Part shown: piece by piece, positions 45,050 to 55,492 of the stretch
Numbering within the stretch: the stretch's first letter is position 1
How the letters are laid out: every line of letters begins with the position of its first letter
Assembly (NCBI RefSeq): GCF_023168405.1
Contig: NZ_AP025285.1
Span: 1,486,001 to 1,550,000 of the forward strand
DNA from: Leptogranulimonas caecicola
GTDB taxonomy: Bacteria > Actinomycetota > Coriobacteriia > Coriobacteriales > Atopobiaceae
DNA length: 64,000 bases
Reading direction: 5' to 3'
Notes under the pieces: model-generated
What the model saw: the letters and a program-made list of their open reading frames with translations, nothing else
Told to the model about the DNA's origin: nothing
Database searches by the model: none
Program-made: the position numbers and the translations under genes

Positions 45050-47185
45050 CTACTCCTTAGAAGTATCAGGCTCGGAAGCAGCAGTCTTCTTTGTCCTAGG
45101 AGTCTTTGCGGCAGGCTTCTTTGCACCTGTCGATTTTGGCTCAGAAACCTTAGCGGTACTCTTTGCCTTGGATTTTGGCTTCGTAGAAGTAGATGCGGCT
45201 TTTGTCGTGATAGCAGGTTTGCTTGGAGAAACGGTCTTGGCTGCAGCCGTCTTTTTGGCTGCCGCAGGTCGGGCAGCGGTCTGTTTTGCAGTAGACGACT
45301 TTGCCGTCTTTGAGCTGGGCTCCTCAGCTTTAGGTTTAGCTGCAGGCTTGGCTGCCTTTTGACGAGAAGCTGCAGGTTTGGCAGGTTTGGCGGGTTTGGC
45401 GGGTTTAGCAGCCGCTGTTTTAGCAGCTTGACCGGGTTTGGCGGTTGGGGGTTGAGTGGTCGCCGGGCCGTCCGCGGACTTGGCAGGCTTTTCAGAGGCA
45501 GCCTTCTTGGCCGCAGGCTTAACCGGCTTAGCGGAAGCGGCTGGCTTAGCGGGAGCTTTGACGGGAGCCGAAGGTTTTGGTTCAGCTTCTCCTGCGGGCA
45601 CAGCCTGGGCAGGCTCCTTCTCAGAAGCTGCCGCCATGGAAGCCACCAGCAGCTCGTTGAAGCGTTTGGGGTTGCCGCTGCCCTTGGCGCGCTTCATGCA
45701 CTGGCCCACCAAAAAGCCCACCACACGGCTGTTGCCGTCGCGGAACTGCTGGACCTGGTCAGGGCATGCAGCGATCACCTCGTCCACGATAGGCTGGAGG
45801 GCGGAGTCGTCGGTCACCTGGCGCATACCGCGCTCGTCCACGATAGCCACGGCATCTTTGCCGCTGGCAGCCATGAGCTCCACCACCTCGCGCCCCTGTT
45901 TGGCCGAGATGCCGCCTTCAGACAGAAGGCCTGCCAGCGAGACCACCTGGGCAGGAGTGAGGGCAGTGTCGGCAAAGGTGGAGCCTGCGCTCTTGAGATA
46001 GCCGGCCACGTCGTTTACCAGGAGATTGGCAACCTGGACTGCGAGAGCAGGCTTTGAAGCCACGGGTTTCTCGGCAACGGAGGCCTCAAAGAAGCTGGCG
46101 GCCTCGGGAGAGCCGGCAAGCTGGGCGGCATCGGCGGCTTTGAGCCCATACTGGGAGACGTAGCGGGCGGCCTTGGCCTCGGGGAGTTCGGGGAGCTCGG
46201 CGCGGCACTCGTCGATGAACTCGTCGGAGAGGTCGAAAGGCGCCAGGTCGGGATCGGGGAAAAGACGGTAGTCGTCGGCGGTCTCCTTGACGCGCATGAC
46301 CACCGTGCGGCGGCGGGAAGGCTCCCAGTGGCGGGTCTCTTGGAAGACCTCGCCGCCCATCTCCAGCACCTCGGCCTGGCGGCGGATCTCATACTCCAGG
46401 CCGTCGTGAAGGCTCTTGAAGGAATTGAGGTTCTTGAGCTCGGTCTTAGTGCCCAGAGCAGTGTCGCCACGGCGGCGAAGGCTCACGTTGCCGTCGCAGC
46501 GCATGGAGCCGTTTTCCATAGAGCAGTCGGAGATGCCCAGGGCCAGGAAGGTGCGGCGCAGCTTCTCCATGAAGAGGCGGGCCTCCTCGGGGGTGCGCAG
46601 GTCAGGCTCGGTGACCAGCTCGATGAGCGGGGTGCCGCAGCGGTTGTAGTCGATAAGGGACTCGGTGGCGCTGGTGATGCGGCCTTCCTCGCCGCCCACA
46701 TGGATCATCTTGGCAGCGTCCTCCTCCATATGGATGCGCAGGATGCGCACGTGGGTGGAGTAGGAGCTCTTATCGGCAGACCAGGTGACGTTCTTGGAGT
46801 TGGCCGGGCGCTCCTTGGCGCCCTCCCCTTCCACGGTAAGATCCAGGTGACCGTGCATGCAGAAGGCCACAGGGCCCTGGGTGGTTTGGAAGTTTTTGGC
46901 CATGTCCGGATAGAAGTAGTGCTTGCGGTAGAACATGGAGCGCTTTTGGATCTCGCAGTTGGTGGCGAGACCCGCCTTGACGATGGAGCGGATGGCCTGG
47001 CGGTTGGGCACAGGCAGGGCGCCGGGCATGCCCAGGCACACGGGGCACACATTGGTGTTGGGCTCGTCGTCGTGGCTCAAGCGGCAGGAGCAGAACATTT
47101 TGGTCTCAAGGGTGGTGAGCTCGGTATGGATCTCCAGGCCAATGACGGCCTCCCAGCTCTCTAATACTTCTTGCAGCGACTTCAT
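45050..47185 (-). CDS. gatB: Asp/Glu-tRNA amidotransferase subunit B with histone-H1-like C-terminal tail
   Basis: Transfers ammonia to mischarged Glu-tRNA(Gln) or Asp-tRNA(Asn) with GatA and GatC. Residues 1 to about 495 are a normal GatB: AVIGLEIHTELTTLETKMFC with zinc-site cysteines (CSC and CPVC), LIDYNRCGTPLIELVTEPD, and the C-terminal tRNA-binding tail domain ending in GQCMKRAKGSGNPKRFNELLVASM. After that come about 200 extra residues made almost only of Ala, Lys, Pro, Ser and Thr, with repeated AAKPAKPAKPAKPA and KPAAKK patterns. GatB is usually 470-500 residues, so this tail is unusual; it is very basic and should bind nucleic acid. ATG overlaps the gatA stop by four bases. Confidence 0.95.
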   Translation of the reverse strand: MKSLQEVLESWEAVIGLEIHTELTTLETKMFCSCRLSHDDEPNTNVCPVCLGMPGALPVPNRQAIRSIVKAGLATNCEIQKRSMFYRKHYFYPDMAKNFQTTQGPVAFCMHGHLDLTVEGEGAKERPANSKNVTWSADKSSYSTHVRILRIHMEEDAAKMIHVGGEEGRITSATESLIDYNRCGTPLIELVTEPDLRTPEEARLFMEKLRRTFLALGISDCSMENGSMRCDGNVSLRRRGDTALGTKTELKNLNSFKSLHDGLEYEIRRQAEVLEMGGEVFQETRHWEPSRRRTVVMRVKETADDYRLFPDPDLAPFDLSDEFIDECRAELPELPEAKAARYVSQYGLKAADAAQLAGSPEAASFFEASVAEKPVASKPALAVQVANLLVNDVAGYLKSAGSTFADTALTPAQVVSLAGLLSEGGISAKQGREVVELMAASGKDAVAIVDERGMRQVTDDSALQPIVDEVIAACPDQVQQFRDGNSRVVGFLVGQCMKRAKGSGNPKRFNELLVASMAAASEKEPAQAVPAGEAEPKPSAPVKAPAKPAASAKPVKPAAKKAASEKPAKSADGPATTQPPTAKPGQAAKTAAAKPAKPAKPAKPAASRQKAAKPAAKPKAEEPSSKTAKSSTAKQTAARPAAAKKTAAAKTVSPSKPAITTKAASTSTKPKSKAKSTAKVSEPKSTGAKKPAAKTPRTKKTAASEPDTSKE
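46065..46077 (-). repeat. copy of dispersed word TGCCGAGAAACCC (minus)
   Basis: Exact copy in gatB; the flanks CGT and GTG also agree with the copy at 62302. Read as Ala-Glu-Lys-Pro-Val in the protein. Confidence 0.65.
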
Positions 47186-48675
47186 GCCAGGTAGCCTCCC
47201 TTTCCGGCGAAGCGAGGTGCCACCGGCAGCGCGCCTGCGGCTTTCTCGAGGGCGTGGGCAAAGGTAATGAGGGTGCGGTCGTGGAATGCCGGCGTCTGCA
47301 GCTGGGCCGAGACCGGCATGCCAGAGTCATGCCCTAGCCCCACCGGCACCGAGATGGAGCCGTTGCCGGCGATGTTGGAGGAGATGGTGAACATGTCGGA
47401 GAGGTACATCTGCGTGGGATCGCTCATCTCGCCAAAGTGGAAGGCGGTGCGGGGAGCCGCGGGCATAAGCAGCGCGTCCACCTGGTCGAACGCCTTCTTG
47501 TAATCCTGGGTGATGAGGGTGCGGGCCTCCAGAGCATGAACGTAGTACTCGTCATAGATGCCGCTGGAAAGCAGGTAGGCGCCCAAAAGCTGGCGACGCT
47601 TGGCCTCGGCCCCAAAGCCGTGGGCGCGGGAAAGCGATGACTGGGACGCCAAGGTAGCGCAGTTGGGCTCCTGATAGCCGTAGCGCACGCCGTCGAAGCG
47701 CGCCAGGTTGGAGAAGGCCTCGCAGGGGCCAATGACGTAGTAGGCCGAGATAGCCGCGTCGATATGGGGCAGCTCCACCTCTTTGAGCGTGGCGCCGGCC
47801 GCCTCGAAGGCGTCCATGGCGGCCTGCATGGCCTCGCGCACCTCGTGGGTGATGCCGGCAGCCTCGATAAGCGCAGGCACGTAGCCTACGCAACGGCCCT
47901 CGACAGGATCGTCTAAGTGCTCCAAGAAGTCCAGGTTCACGTCTTGGCTGGTGGAGTCCATGGGATCGCGGCCGCCGGCGGTGAGGGCATTCATGGCCAG
48001 CGCCACGTCTGCCACCGTGCGGCCGAAGGGTCCCACCTGGTCCAGCGAGGAGCCAAAGGCCACCACGCCGTAGCGGCTCACCGCGCCGTAGGTGGGCTTC
48101 ATGCCCACGACGCCGCAGAACGATGCCGGCTGGCGGATGGAGCCGCCGGTGTCAGAGCCCAACGCCAGCGTCACCTCGCCGGCAGACACCGCGGCAGCCG
48201 ATCCACCCGAAGAGCCGCCCGGCACCCGCGACAGGTCCCAGGGGTTGTGGGTCTGTTGGAAGCAGCTGGACTCGGTGGAGGAGCCAAAGGCGAACTCGTC
48301 CATGTTGGTCTTGCCCAGAGGGATGGCCCCTGCGGCCAGCATGCGGCTCACGCAGGTAGCGGTATAAGGCGAGTCGTAGGACTCCAGCATTCGGCTGGCG
48401 CAGGTGGTGTGCGAGCCCTCCATGTTCATGTTGTCCTTGAAGGCCACAGGCACGCCAGCCAGAGGGCCCAGAGGCTCCCCTTTGGCTCGAGCAGCATCCA
48501 CCGCCTCTGCCCGCTCCAACGCCAAGTCGTAGGTGATCTCCAAGAAGGCGTCCACCTCGCGGTCGCGCTGCACGCAGGCGTCCAGGGCGGCCTGGGCCAC
48601 TTCTTTAGCCGAGAAGGACCCCTCCGCCACGCCGCGAGCGATCTCTTGAGCCGAGAGCGTATCCAGATTTGCCAT
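47182..48675 (-). CDS. gatA: Asp/Glu-tRNA amidotransferase subunit A
   Basis: Amidase-signature glutaminase subunit, 497 residues. The catalytic triad is Lys in VPVAFKDNMN (about 80), the cis-Ser and nucleophile Ser in ALGSDTGGSIRQPASF (about 155-180), with the Gly/Ser-rich GGSSGGSAAAVSAG loop. It overlaps gatC by one base (TAATG) and gatB by four, so all three are translationally coupled in gatCAB order. Confidence 0.97.
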   Translation of the reverse strand: MANLDTLSAQEIARGVAEGSFSAKEVAQAALDACVQRDREVDAFLEITYDLALERAEAVDAARAKGEPLGPLAGVPVAFKDNMNMEGSHTTCASRMLESYDSPYTATCVSRMLAAGAIPLGKTNMDEFAFGSSTESSCFQQTHNPWDLSRVPGGSSGGSAAAVSAGEVTLALGSDTGGSIRQPASFCGVVGMKPTYGAVSRYGVVAFGSSLDQVGPFGRTVADVALAMNALTAGGRDPMDSTSQDVNLDFLEHLDDPVEGRCVGYVPALIEAAGITHEVREAMQAAMDAFEAAGATLKEVELPHIDAAISAYYVIGPCEAFSNLARFDGVRYGYQEPNCATLASQSSLSRAHGFGAEAKRRQLLGAYLLSSGIYDEYYVHALEARTLITQDYKKAFDQVDALLMPAAPRTAFHFGEMSDPTQMYLSDMFTISSNIAGNGSISVPVGLGHDSGMPVSAQLQTPAFHDRTLITFAHALEKAAGALPVAPRFAGKGGYLA

Positions 48676-48989
48676 TAGCGATCACCTGCATCCTCGTCGC
48701 CGGCTGACAAGATCTGCGGCACGCGGAAGTAGCGCCCCTGCGTGGCCGCTGCATTATAAAGGGCGTCTTCCAGCTCAAGGCTGGCAGCCACCTCGTCAGG
48801 CCGCATTACGTTCACAAGGCCGCCGATGGGATGCGACGTAGGCTCGGCCTTCTCGGCAAGCTCTTTGATGGGCTCGAGCATTGCCACCGCGTCGTTCATG
48901 TAGCTGGTCATTGCCGCGAGCTCCTCGCTCGAGAGCGCGATCCGGGCGTAGTCGGCGATGCCGCGAACATCTTCTTGGCTTAATGCCAT
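48675..48989 (-). CDS. gatC: Asp/Glu-tRNA amidotransferase subunit C
   Basis: Small stabilising subunit, 104 residues: MALSQEDVRGIADYARIALSSEELAAM with the belt segment MLEPIKEL and the typical MRPDEVAASL / FRVPQIL end. AAAGGA is six bases before the ATG at 48989; the longer frame is rejected. First gene of gatCAB. Confidence 0.95.
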   Translation of the reverse strand: MALSQEDVRGIADYARIALSSEELAAMTSYMNDAVAMLEPIKELAEKAEPTSHPIGGLVNVMRPDEVAASLELEDALYNAAATQGRYFRVPQILSAGDEDAGDR

Positions 48990-50709
<1,720 letters not shown>

Positions 50710-50767
50710 GTCTCTGCCGATAAGAACTCCCTAAAGCAGGGGTTTGCATCATCGAAGACGCTTTATG

Positions 50768-50802
50768 GGGACCCGTGCATCAAGGGATGCGCGGGTCCTT
50801 TT
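50768..50802 (+). terminator. Rho-independent terminator of enolase
   Basis: GGACCCGTGCATC pairs with GATGCGCGGGTCC (one G-T type mismatch) around AAGG, followed by TTTT. 58 bases past the stop. Confidence 0.85.
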
Positions 50803-50950
50803 AAATGTGCAGATCTTTTTTGAAGCCCTCACGTCATCTTTGTTGGAACCGAAAAAGCCTCCCTCTGCATGGAGCCGAGAGGGCTCTCTAAGCAGGAACG
50901 TAGAGAATCCCTGGCTGGGAGGTGGAGGGGGTGGGAAAGGGTCTCTCGAT

Positions 50951-51055
50951 CCCTCTGAATTAGTGCTTCATTAGTGTCAATAATACGTAGCTAACGTAGC
51001 AGTTTTCTGTATTAACTACAAAATAATGTAGCTAATGCAGTATCTATTCAGAGGG
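50951..51055. repeat. intergenic palindromic repeat, copy A
   Basis: Bounded by CCCTCTGAAT and ATTCAGAGGG, 105 bp. Inside are GTAGCTAACGTAGC (50986-50999) and GTAGCTAATGCAG (51028-51040), both versions of the same unit. It lies between the convergent enolase and MFS genes and shares units and ends with copies B and C. Confidence 0.7.
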
Positions 51056-51115
51056 TGGCGCACCCTAGTCTACACTAGCTGTCAGCCTTCTCACCGTCTG
51101 GTCGCCATAGGCCTA

Positions 51116-52447
51116 TTAGCCACGGGCGCGCTCCTGTGCAGCCGCCTGCGCCTGCGTCTCCTCTACTTCCAGCGGTTTTGCCGGAGTCGCCGGAGCGATG
51201 CCCACAAAGAGCAGGCCCACGCAAGCACTCACGATAGAGGCCCCAATGAGTACTGCCTGAACGCCCCAAAGATCAGCAAGGAAAGGTGCGAAGAACAGCG
51301 GGATGACACCGGCAAACTGGAGGCCTAGAGACATCACCGACATCACTCGGCCCGTATAGGCCAAGGGCGTGCGGCGCTGCACCAACAGGTCGCGAGTAGG
51401 CGCCAGCATGCCAAAGCCGAAGCCGGTGACCAGCTGGCCGATGGCTGCAAACTGCCACAGCGACGTGCCCACATAGATCACAGTGCCCACCCCTACCACC
51501 GTGAGCATGATCGCACAGCTCTTGATGGTGATGCGATCTTTGGGCAAGCGCACCATCACGGCCGAGCCAAGCACGCATCCCACTCCCATAGCCGCTGTGA
51601 GCCAGCCCAGAAACTCAACGGGCACCCGCAGGATGTCGCGATAGAAGATGGACTCCAGCGAATCGAAGGCTCCAAAAGCGAAGTAGCCAAAGAAGCCCAA
51701 ACAAAAGAGGATCGCCAGGAAACGGTCTTTAAAGGTGATTGAGAAGCCCGCCGCCAAAGTAGCCAGTTTGGCCTTGAGACCCGGCTTTTGGGCGTGAGCA
51801 GGCTCCGCCGCCGGAGCCGCGCCCGAAATCATCTGAGCCGAAGGCGTATAGCGCTGTTGGATGCCAAAGACCACCGCCGCACCGGCGGCAAAGAACGCGG
51901 CCGATACCAAAAAGACTGCCGACAAAGGCAGCACCCGAGTAATGGCAGCCCCCACCATGGGGCCGGCGATAATGGCAACGTTGGTACCAAGATAAAGAAG
52001 GCCGTTGGCGTCTTGCAGGCGGTTTGTTGGCACCACGTAGGGCGGCAATGACGAGAACGACGTGTTGGCAAAACCCACCAGCATGCTCCAGAAGGCAAAA
52101 AACGCCAGGAGCACGCCAAAGCTGCCGGCAAAAAGGCTGTAGGTGATAAAGACCGCAGCGGTGAGGATAAGGGTGCCCAGGAGCGTTTTCCTGGGTCCTA
52201 TGCGGTCTACCAGAGGTCCTGCGCAGGCAGTACCCAACACAATGAAGAGGTTGCCTGTGAGCATCATGAAGGAGATGCCAAAGGCGTCCGACCCCAACGC
52301 ATAGGTCGCAGTGCCAAAGACACCCACGAAGTAGCTGCACTCGACGCCCATGCGGGCGAAGAGTCGGGCGAGAAAGAGCTGAAGGTCGGCTTTTGAGGTG
52401 AATCTCTGAGTGAATGATGAGGCAACGCGCCTCGCTACGTGGTTCAT
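51116..52447 (-). CDS. MFS-family transporter
   Basis: 443 residues, about 12 helices. The loop 2-3 signature is PLVDRIGPRKTLLG and the second half repeats MVRLPKDRITIKS. It begins MNHVARRVASSFTQRFTSKAD with GGAG six bases before the ATG at 52447; the longer frame is rejected. The substrate is unknown; the layout resembles drug or sugar efflux members. It lies between repeats A and B and has no operon partner. Confidence 0.85.
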   Translation of the reverse strand: MNHVARRVASSFTQRFTSKADLQLFLARLFARMGVECSYFVGVFGTATYALGSDAFGISFMMLTGNLFIVLGTACAGPLVDRIGPRKTLLGTLILTAAVFITYSLFAGSFGVLLAFFAFWSMLVGFANTSFSSLPPYVVPTNRLQDANGLLYLGTNVAIIAGPMVGAAITRVLPLSAVFLVSAAFFAAGAAVVFGIQQRYTPSAQMISGAAPAAEPAHAQKPGLKAKLATLAAGFSITFKDRFLAILFCLGFFGYFAFGAFDSLESIFYRDILRVPVEFLGWLTAAMGVGCVLGSAVMVRLPKDRITIKSCAIMLTVVGVGTVIYVGTSLWQFAAIGQLVTGFGFGMLAPTRDLLVQRRTPLAYTGRVMSVMSLGLQFAGVIPLFFAPFLADLWGVQAVLIGASIVSACVGLLFVGIAPATPAKPLEVEETQAQAAAQERARG

Positions 52448-52851
52448 GGGAAGCTCCAAGGTGTTAATTGCAAATGTGATTTGAAAGATGGACAAAGCGC
52501 ACTTAGGGACAGGTCACCTAAGGTTCGAACACCCACCCAGCACACATTGCGCATCACTCCGTCTTGTTGAGCTTCATCGAGCGTGTCCTTGGGGCTCTTG
52601 GCGCTTGCAGGGAGCGCTGGAGTTATTGGCGGACAGCTCAACTCACTGTACTTAAGCATCTATGGATGTGCAAGAGACAGACGGGGCGCCGAGATAGGAA
52701 AATGTGGATTGATCAGCCATTTGACAGGGCGCGTGCGTTTTGGCGAGAGCTTGCATGAACGTGTTTAGGCGATGTTGGTTAAAAGGGTTTGGATGGTGTG
52801 GAATCGAAGGCTCTGCATCTCTGTATTGGTCCTAAATCGAAGGGTTTTAGG

Positions 52852-52921
52852 CCCTCAGAAAAATAGCTACATTAGCTACGCTCTTAAGCAGATGATACTA
52901 ACGTAGTAACTTTTCAGAGGG
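52852..52921. repeat. intergenic palindromic repeat, copy B
   Basis: 70 bp, from CCCTCAGAAAA to TTTTCAGAGGG. The left half carries TAGCTACATTAGCTACG and the right half ATACTAACGTAGTAAC, the same unit inverted. It lies upstream of the suf operon. Confidence 0.72.
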
Positions 52922-53018
52922 ATGCAGCACCCTATTGATCCCCCAAGAATGACTCACCGCCTGCTTGGCACCGCTCATCTCACCAAGCTCTTCCTAGGTT
53001 TCACGACAGATATAAGGT

Positions 53019-53060
53019 TTCCCGCAGATTCTCATATTCCCGCAGATTCTCATATATTCC
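53019..53060 (+). promoter_or_regulatory. tandem 18-base repeat in the suf promoter region
   Basis: TTCCCGCAGATTCTCATA occurs exactly twice end to end (53019-53036 and 53037-53054), then a partial third start, TATTCC. It lies 145-186 bases before the sufC ATG. A likely binding site for the Rrf2 regulator encoded at the end of the operon, but this is inference. Confidence 0.55.
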
Positions 53061-53204
53061 TACTCCAAAAGGGGTATTTTATTCCGGTGGCATTGGGACA
53101 CCACGTCGAGTCCCACCACCTCACCCCGGCGCTCCTCATCGCACGCCGGCGAAACGCCCTTGTTTGGCAGCCCATATCGGTTGCCCCGAGCCCTAGGAGC
53201 ACTC

Positions 53205-54032
53205 ATGGCAGAACCGCTGCTCTCTGTATCCAACCTCTCGGCCTCTGTGGACGAGAAGCCCATCCTGCATCAAGTGAACCTCACTGTGGATCCCGGCACA
53301 TGTCACGTGCTCATGGGCCCCAACGGCGCAGGCAAGTCCACTTTGGGCCATGTCATCATGGGCGACCCGGTCTACCAGGTCACTCAGGGCACCATCACCT
53401 TCGATGGCCAAGACCTTACAGACGAACCTACCGATAAACGTTCCCTTGCCGGCTTGTTCCTCTCTTTCCAGGCCCCGGTTGAGATCCCGGGCGTGCCCCT
53501 CTACAGCTTCCTGCGCACCATCTGCCAAAAGCGCCCGGAGCTCAAGATGACCGCGCGCCAGTTCCGCAAGCGCGTGACCGAGCTCGCCCAGACCCTGGAC
53601 ATGGATCCCTCCTATCTCACCCGTGAGCTGGGGGTGGGCTTCTCGGGCGGCGAGAAGAAAAAGGTGGAGATGCTGCAGTTGCTGCTGCTCCAGCCCAAGC
53701 TCGCCGTCCTGGACGAGACCGACTCCGGCCTGGACGTGGACGCCCTGGGCGTGGTGTCTCGCGGCATCCAGGCCTATCGCGAGAGCTGCGACGGCTCCCT
53801 CATCGTCATCACCCACAACACACGCATCCTGGAGCGCCTCCAGGTGGACGAGACCCACGTCATGGTCGACGGCACCATCGTCGCCACCGGCGGTGCCGAC
53901 CTCATCCCCTACATCGATTCCCACGGCTTCGAGGGCTATGAGGCTCAGGCACAGCAAGCTGCCGAGAAGGCCGCCCTTCTCGGCAAGGACGAGATGGCTC
54001 CTTCGCATACCACCGGCAAAGAGGAGGCCTAG
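53205..54032 (+). CDS. sufC: SufC Fe-S assembly ATPase
   Basis: ABC-type ATPase that drives the SufB-SufC-SufD scaffold. 275 residues, starting MAEPLLSVSNLSASVDEKP with AGGAG five bases upstream. Walker A is GPNGAGKSTLG (about 41-51), the signature GVGFSGGEKKKVEML, Walker B KLAVLDETDSGLD and the His switch VITHNTRIL. The C-terminus carries an extra 30 residues containing a facing pair of the TGCCGAGAAGG word (53960-53984). First gene of sufCBDSU-rrf2; five bases separate it from sufB. Confidence 0.97.
   Translation: MAEPLLSVSNLSASVDEKPILHQVNLTVDPGTCHVLMGPNGAGKSTLGHVIMGDPVYQVTQGTITFDGQDLTDEPTDKRSLAGLFLSFQAPVEIPGVPLYSFLRTICQKRPELKMTARQFRKRVTELAQTLDMDPSYLTRELGVGFSGGEKKKVEMLQLLLLQPKLAVLDETDSGLDVDALGVVSRGIQAYRESCDGSLIVITHNTRILERLQVDETHVMVDGTIVATGGADLIPYIDSHGFEGYEAQAQQAAEKAALLGKDEMAPSHTTGKEEA
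53960..53984. repeat. facing pair of the dispersed word in the 3' end of sufC
   Basis: TGCCGAGAAGG (53960-53970) and its exact reverse complement (53974-53984) around three bases form a strong hairpin inside the coding region. Confidence 0.55.
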
Positions 54033-54037
54033 AGTCC

Positions 54038-55492
54038 ATGGCAGACATCACTCAGGCAGATCCCAGGTTGACGGAGGGGGCGCAACGCACGCGGTCCCAA
54101 GTTGCCGATGTGGATCGCAGCCTCTACGACTTTGTGAAGAGCGAAGAGGGCTACGAGCGTTTCTCGGATGGCCTTTCGCCGCAGATCGTGGAGGAGATCA
54201 GCCGCAAGAAGGACGAGCCCCAGTGGATGCTCGACCTGCGCCTTCGCTCCCTGCAAATCTATGAGAGCACTCCTATGCCCGCCAATTGGGGACCCTCCAT
54301 CGCCGGGCTGGACATGGCGAACATCTCCACTTATGTGACCAGCGGCGCCAAACAGGCAGACTCCTGGGACGAGGTGCCCGAGGACATCAAGGACACCTTC
54401 GAGCGCCTGGGCATTCCCGAGGCCGAGCGCACCAGCTTGGCCGGTGTGGGCGCCCAATATGACTCCGAGCTGGTCTACCACAACATGCGCGAAGAGGTGG
54501 CAGAGCTGGGGGTGGTCTACTCGGGTATCGAGGAGGCCCTCCACGGCCCCTACGAAAAGATGATCCGCCAGCACTTCATGAAGCTGGTGCCGCCCACCGA
54601 CCACAAGTTTGCCGCGCTCCATGGCGCGGTGTGGTCCGGCGGCTCCTTTGTCTATGTGCCGGCCGGGGTCGAGGTGAGCTTCCCGCTCCAGAGCTACTTC
54701 CGCTTGAATGCCGCTGGCGCGGGCCAGTTCGAGCACACGCTGATCATCGTGGAGCCCGGGGCAGACCTGCACTTTATTGAGGGCTGCTCGGCGCCTAAGT
54801 ACAACGTGGCCAACCTCCACGCCGGCTGCGTGGAACTCTTTGTGGGCGAAGGGGCGCACCTGCGCTACTCCACCATCGAGAACTGGTCCAAGAACATGTA
54901 CAACCTCAACACCAAGCGTGCGCGGGTTGAGGCCAACGGCTCCATCGAGTGGGTTTCGGGTTCCTTCGGCAGCCACGTGAGCTACCTCTACCCCTCCAGC
55001 CTTTTGGTAGGAGAGCGCGCTTCCTGCGAGTTCACCGGCATCACCTTTGCCGGCGCAGGCCAAGACTTAGATACCGGCTGCAAGGTGCACATGGCGGCGC
55101 CTCATACACGCGCCTCGGTCTCTACCAAGTCCATCTCTAAGGGCGGCGGCGTTTCTACGTTCCGCAGCTCGGTAGTAGTGACCCCTCGAGCAGACGACGC
55201 ACGAGCCTCGGTCTCCTGCCAATCGCTCATGCTGGATGACCGCTCGGTCTCCGACACCATCCCGGCCATGGACGTGCGCAACTCTTCGGCCCAGGTGGGC
55301 CACGAGGCCACCATCGGCCGCATCTCCGACGACACCATCCTCTACCTCATGAGCCGCGGCATCCCTGAGGACGAGGCCCGCACCATGGTGGTGAACGGCT
55401 TTGCCGAGCCCATCTCCAAAGAGCTCCCCCTGGAGTACGCCGTCGAGATGAACAACCTCATCAAGCTTGAGATGGAAGGAGCCATCGGCTAA
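54038..55492 (+). CDS. sufB: SufB Fe-S scaffold subunit
   Basis: Scaffold on which Fe-S clusters are built, 484 residues. Landmarks are SRKKDEPQWMLDLRLRSL at the N-terminus, GGSFVYVPAGVEVSFPLQSY, IIVEPGADLHFIEGCSAP and, near the end, the conserved SRGIPEDEARTMVVNGFAE. The Cys in EGCSAP and SVSCQSLM are candidates for cluster ligation or sulfur transfer as in E. coli SufB. It is followed by sufD with a one-base stop/start overlap (TAATG). Confidence 0.97.
   Translation: MADITQADPRLTEGAQRTRSQVADVDRSLYDFVKSEEGYERFSDGLSPQIVEEISRKKDEPQWMLDLRLRSLQIYESTPMPANWGPSIAGLDMANISTYVTSGAKQADSWDEVPEDIKDTFERLGIPEAERTSLAGVGAQYDSELVYHNMREEVAELGVVYSGIEEALHGPYEKMIRQHFMKLVPPTDHKFAALHGAVWSGGSFVYVPAGVEVSFPLQSYFRLNAAGAGQFEHTLIIVEPGADLHFIEGCSAPKYNVANLHAGCVELFVGEGAHLRYSTIENWSKNMYNLNTKRARVEANGSIEWVSGSFGSHVSYLYPSSLLVGERASCEFTGITFAGAGQDLDTGCKVHMAAPHTRASVSTKSISKGGGVSTFRSSVVVTPRADDARASVSCQSLMLDDRSVSDTIPAMDVRNSSAQVGHEATIGRISDDTILYLMSRGIPEDEARTMVVNGFAEPISKELPLEYAVEMNNLIKLEMEGAIG

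Larger units (their letters stand above)
50710..51115. other. 406-base convergent gap with terminator and repeat A
   Basis: Holds the enolase terminator (50768-50802) and repeat element A (50951-51055). Just beyond A is GGTGGCGCACC, a small hairpin (51055-51065). No gene seen. Confidence 0.55.
52448..53204. promoter_or_regulatory. 757-base divergent region between the MFS gene and the suf operon
   Basis: Contains repeat B (52852-52921) and, 145 bases before sufC, the tandem 18-base repeat at 53019-53054. The stretch between the MFS start and B has open frames but none with a ribosome-binding site and family character. The suf promoter is probably near 53000-53060. Confidence 0.5.

Noticed and set aside
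54029-55063. 344-residue minus-strand frame opposite sufB
   Set aside because: Shadow frame; sufB is clear on the plus strand.
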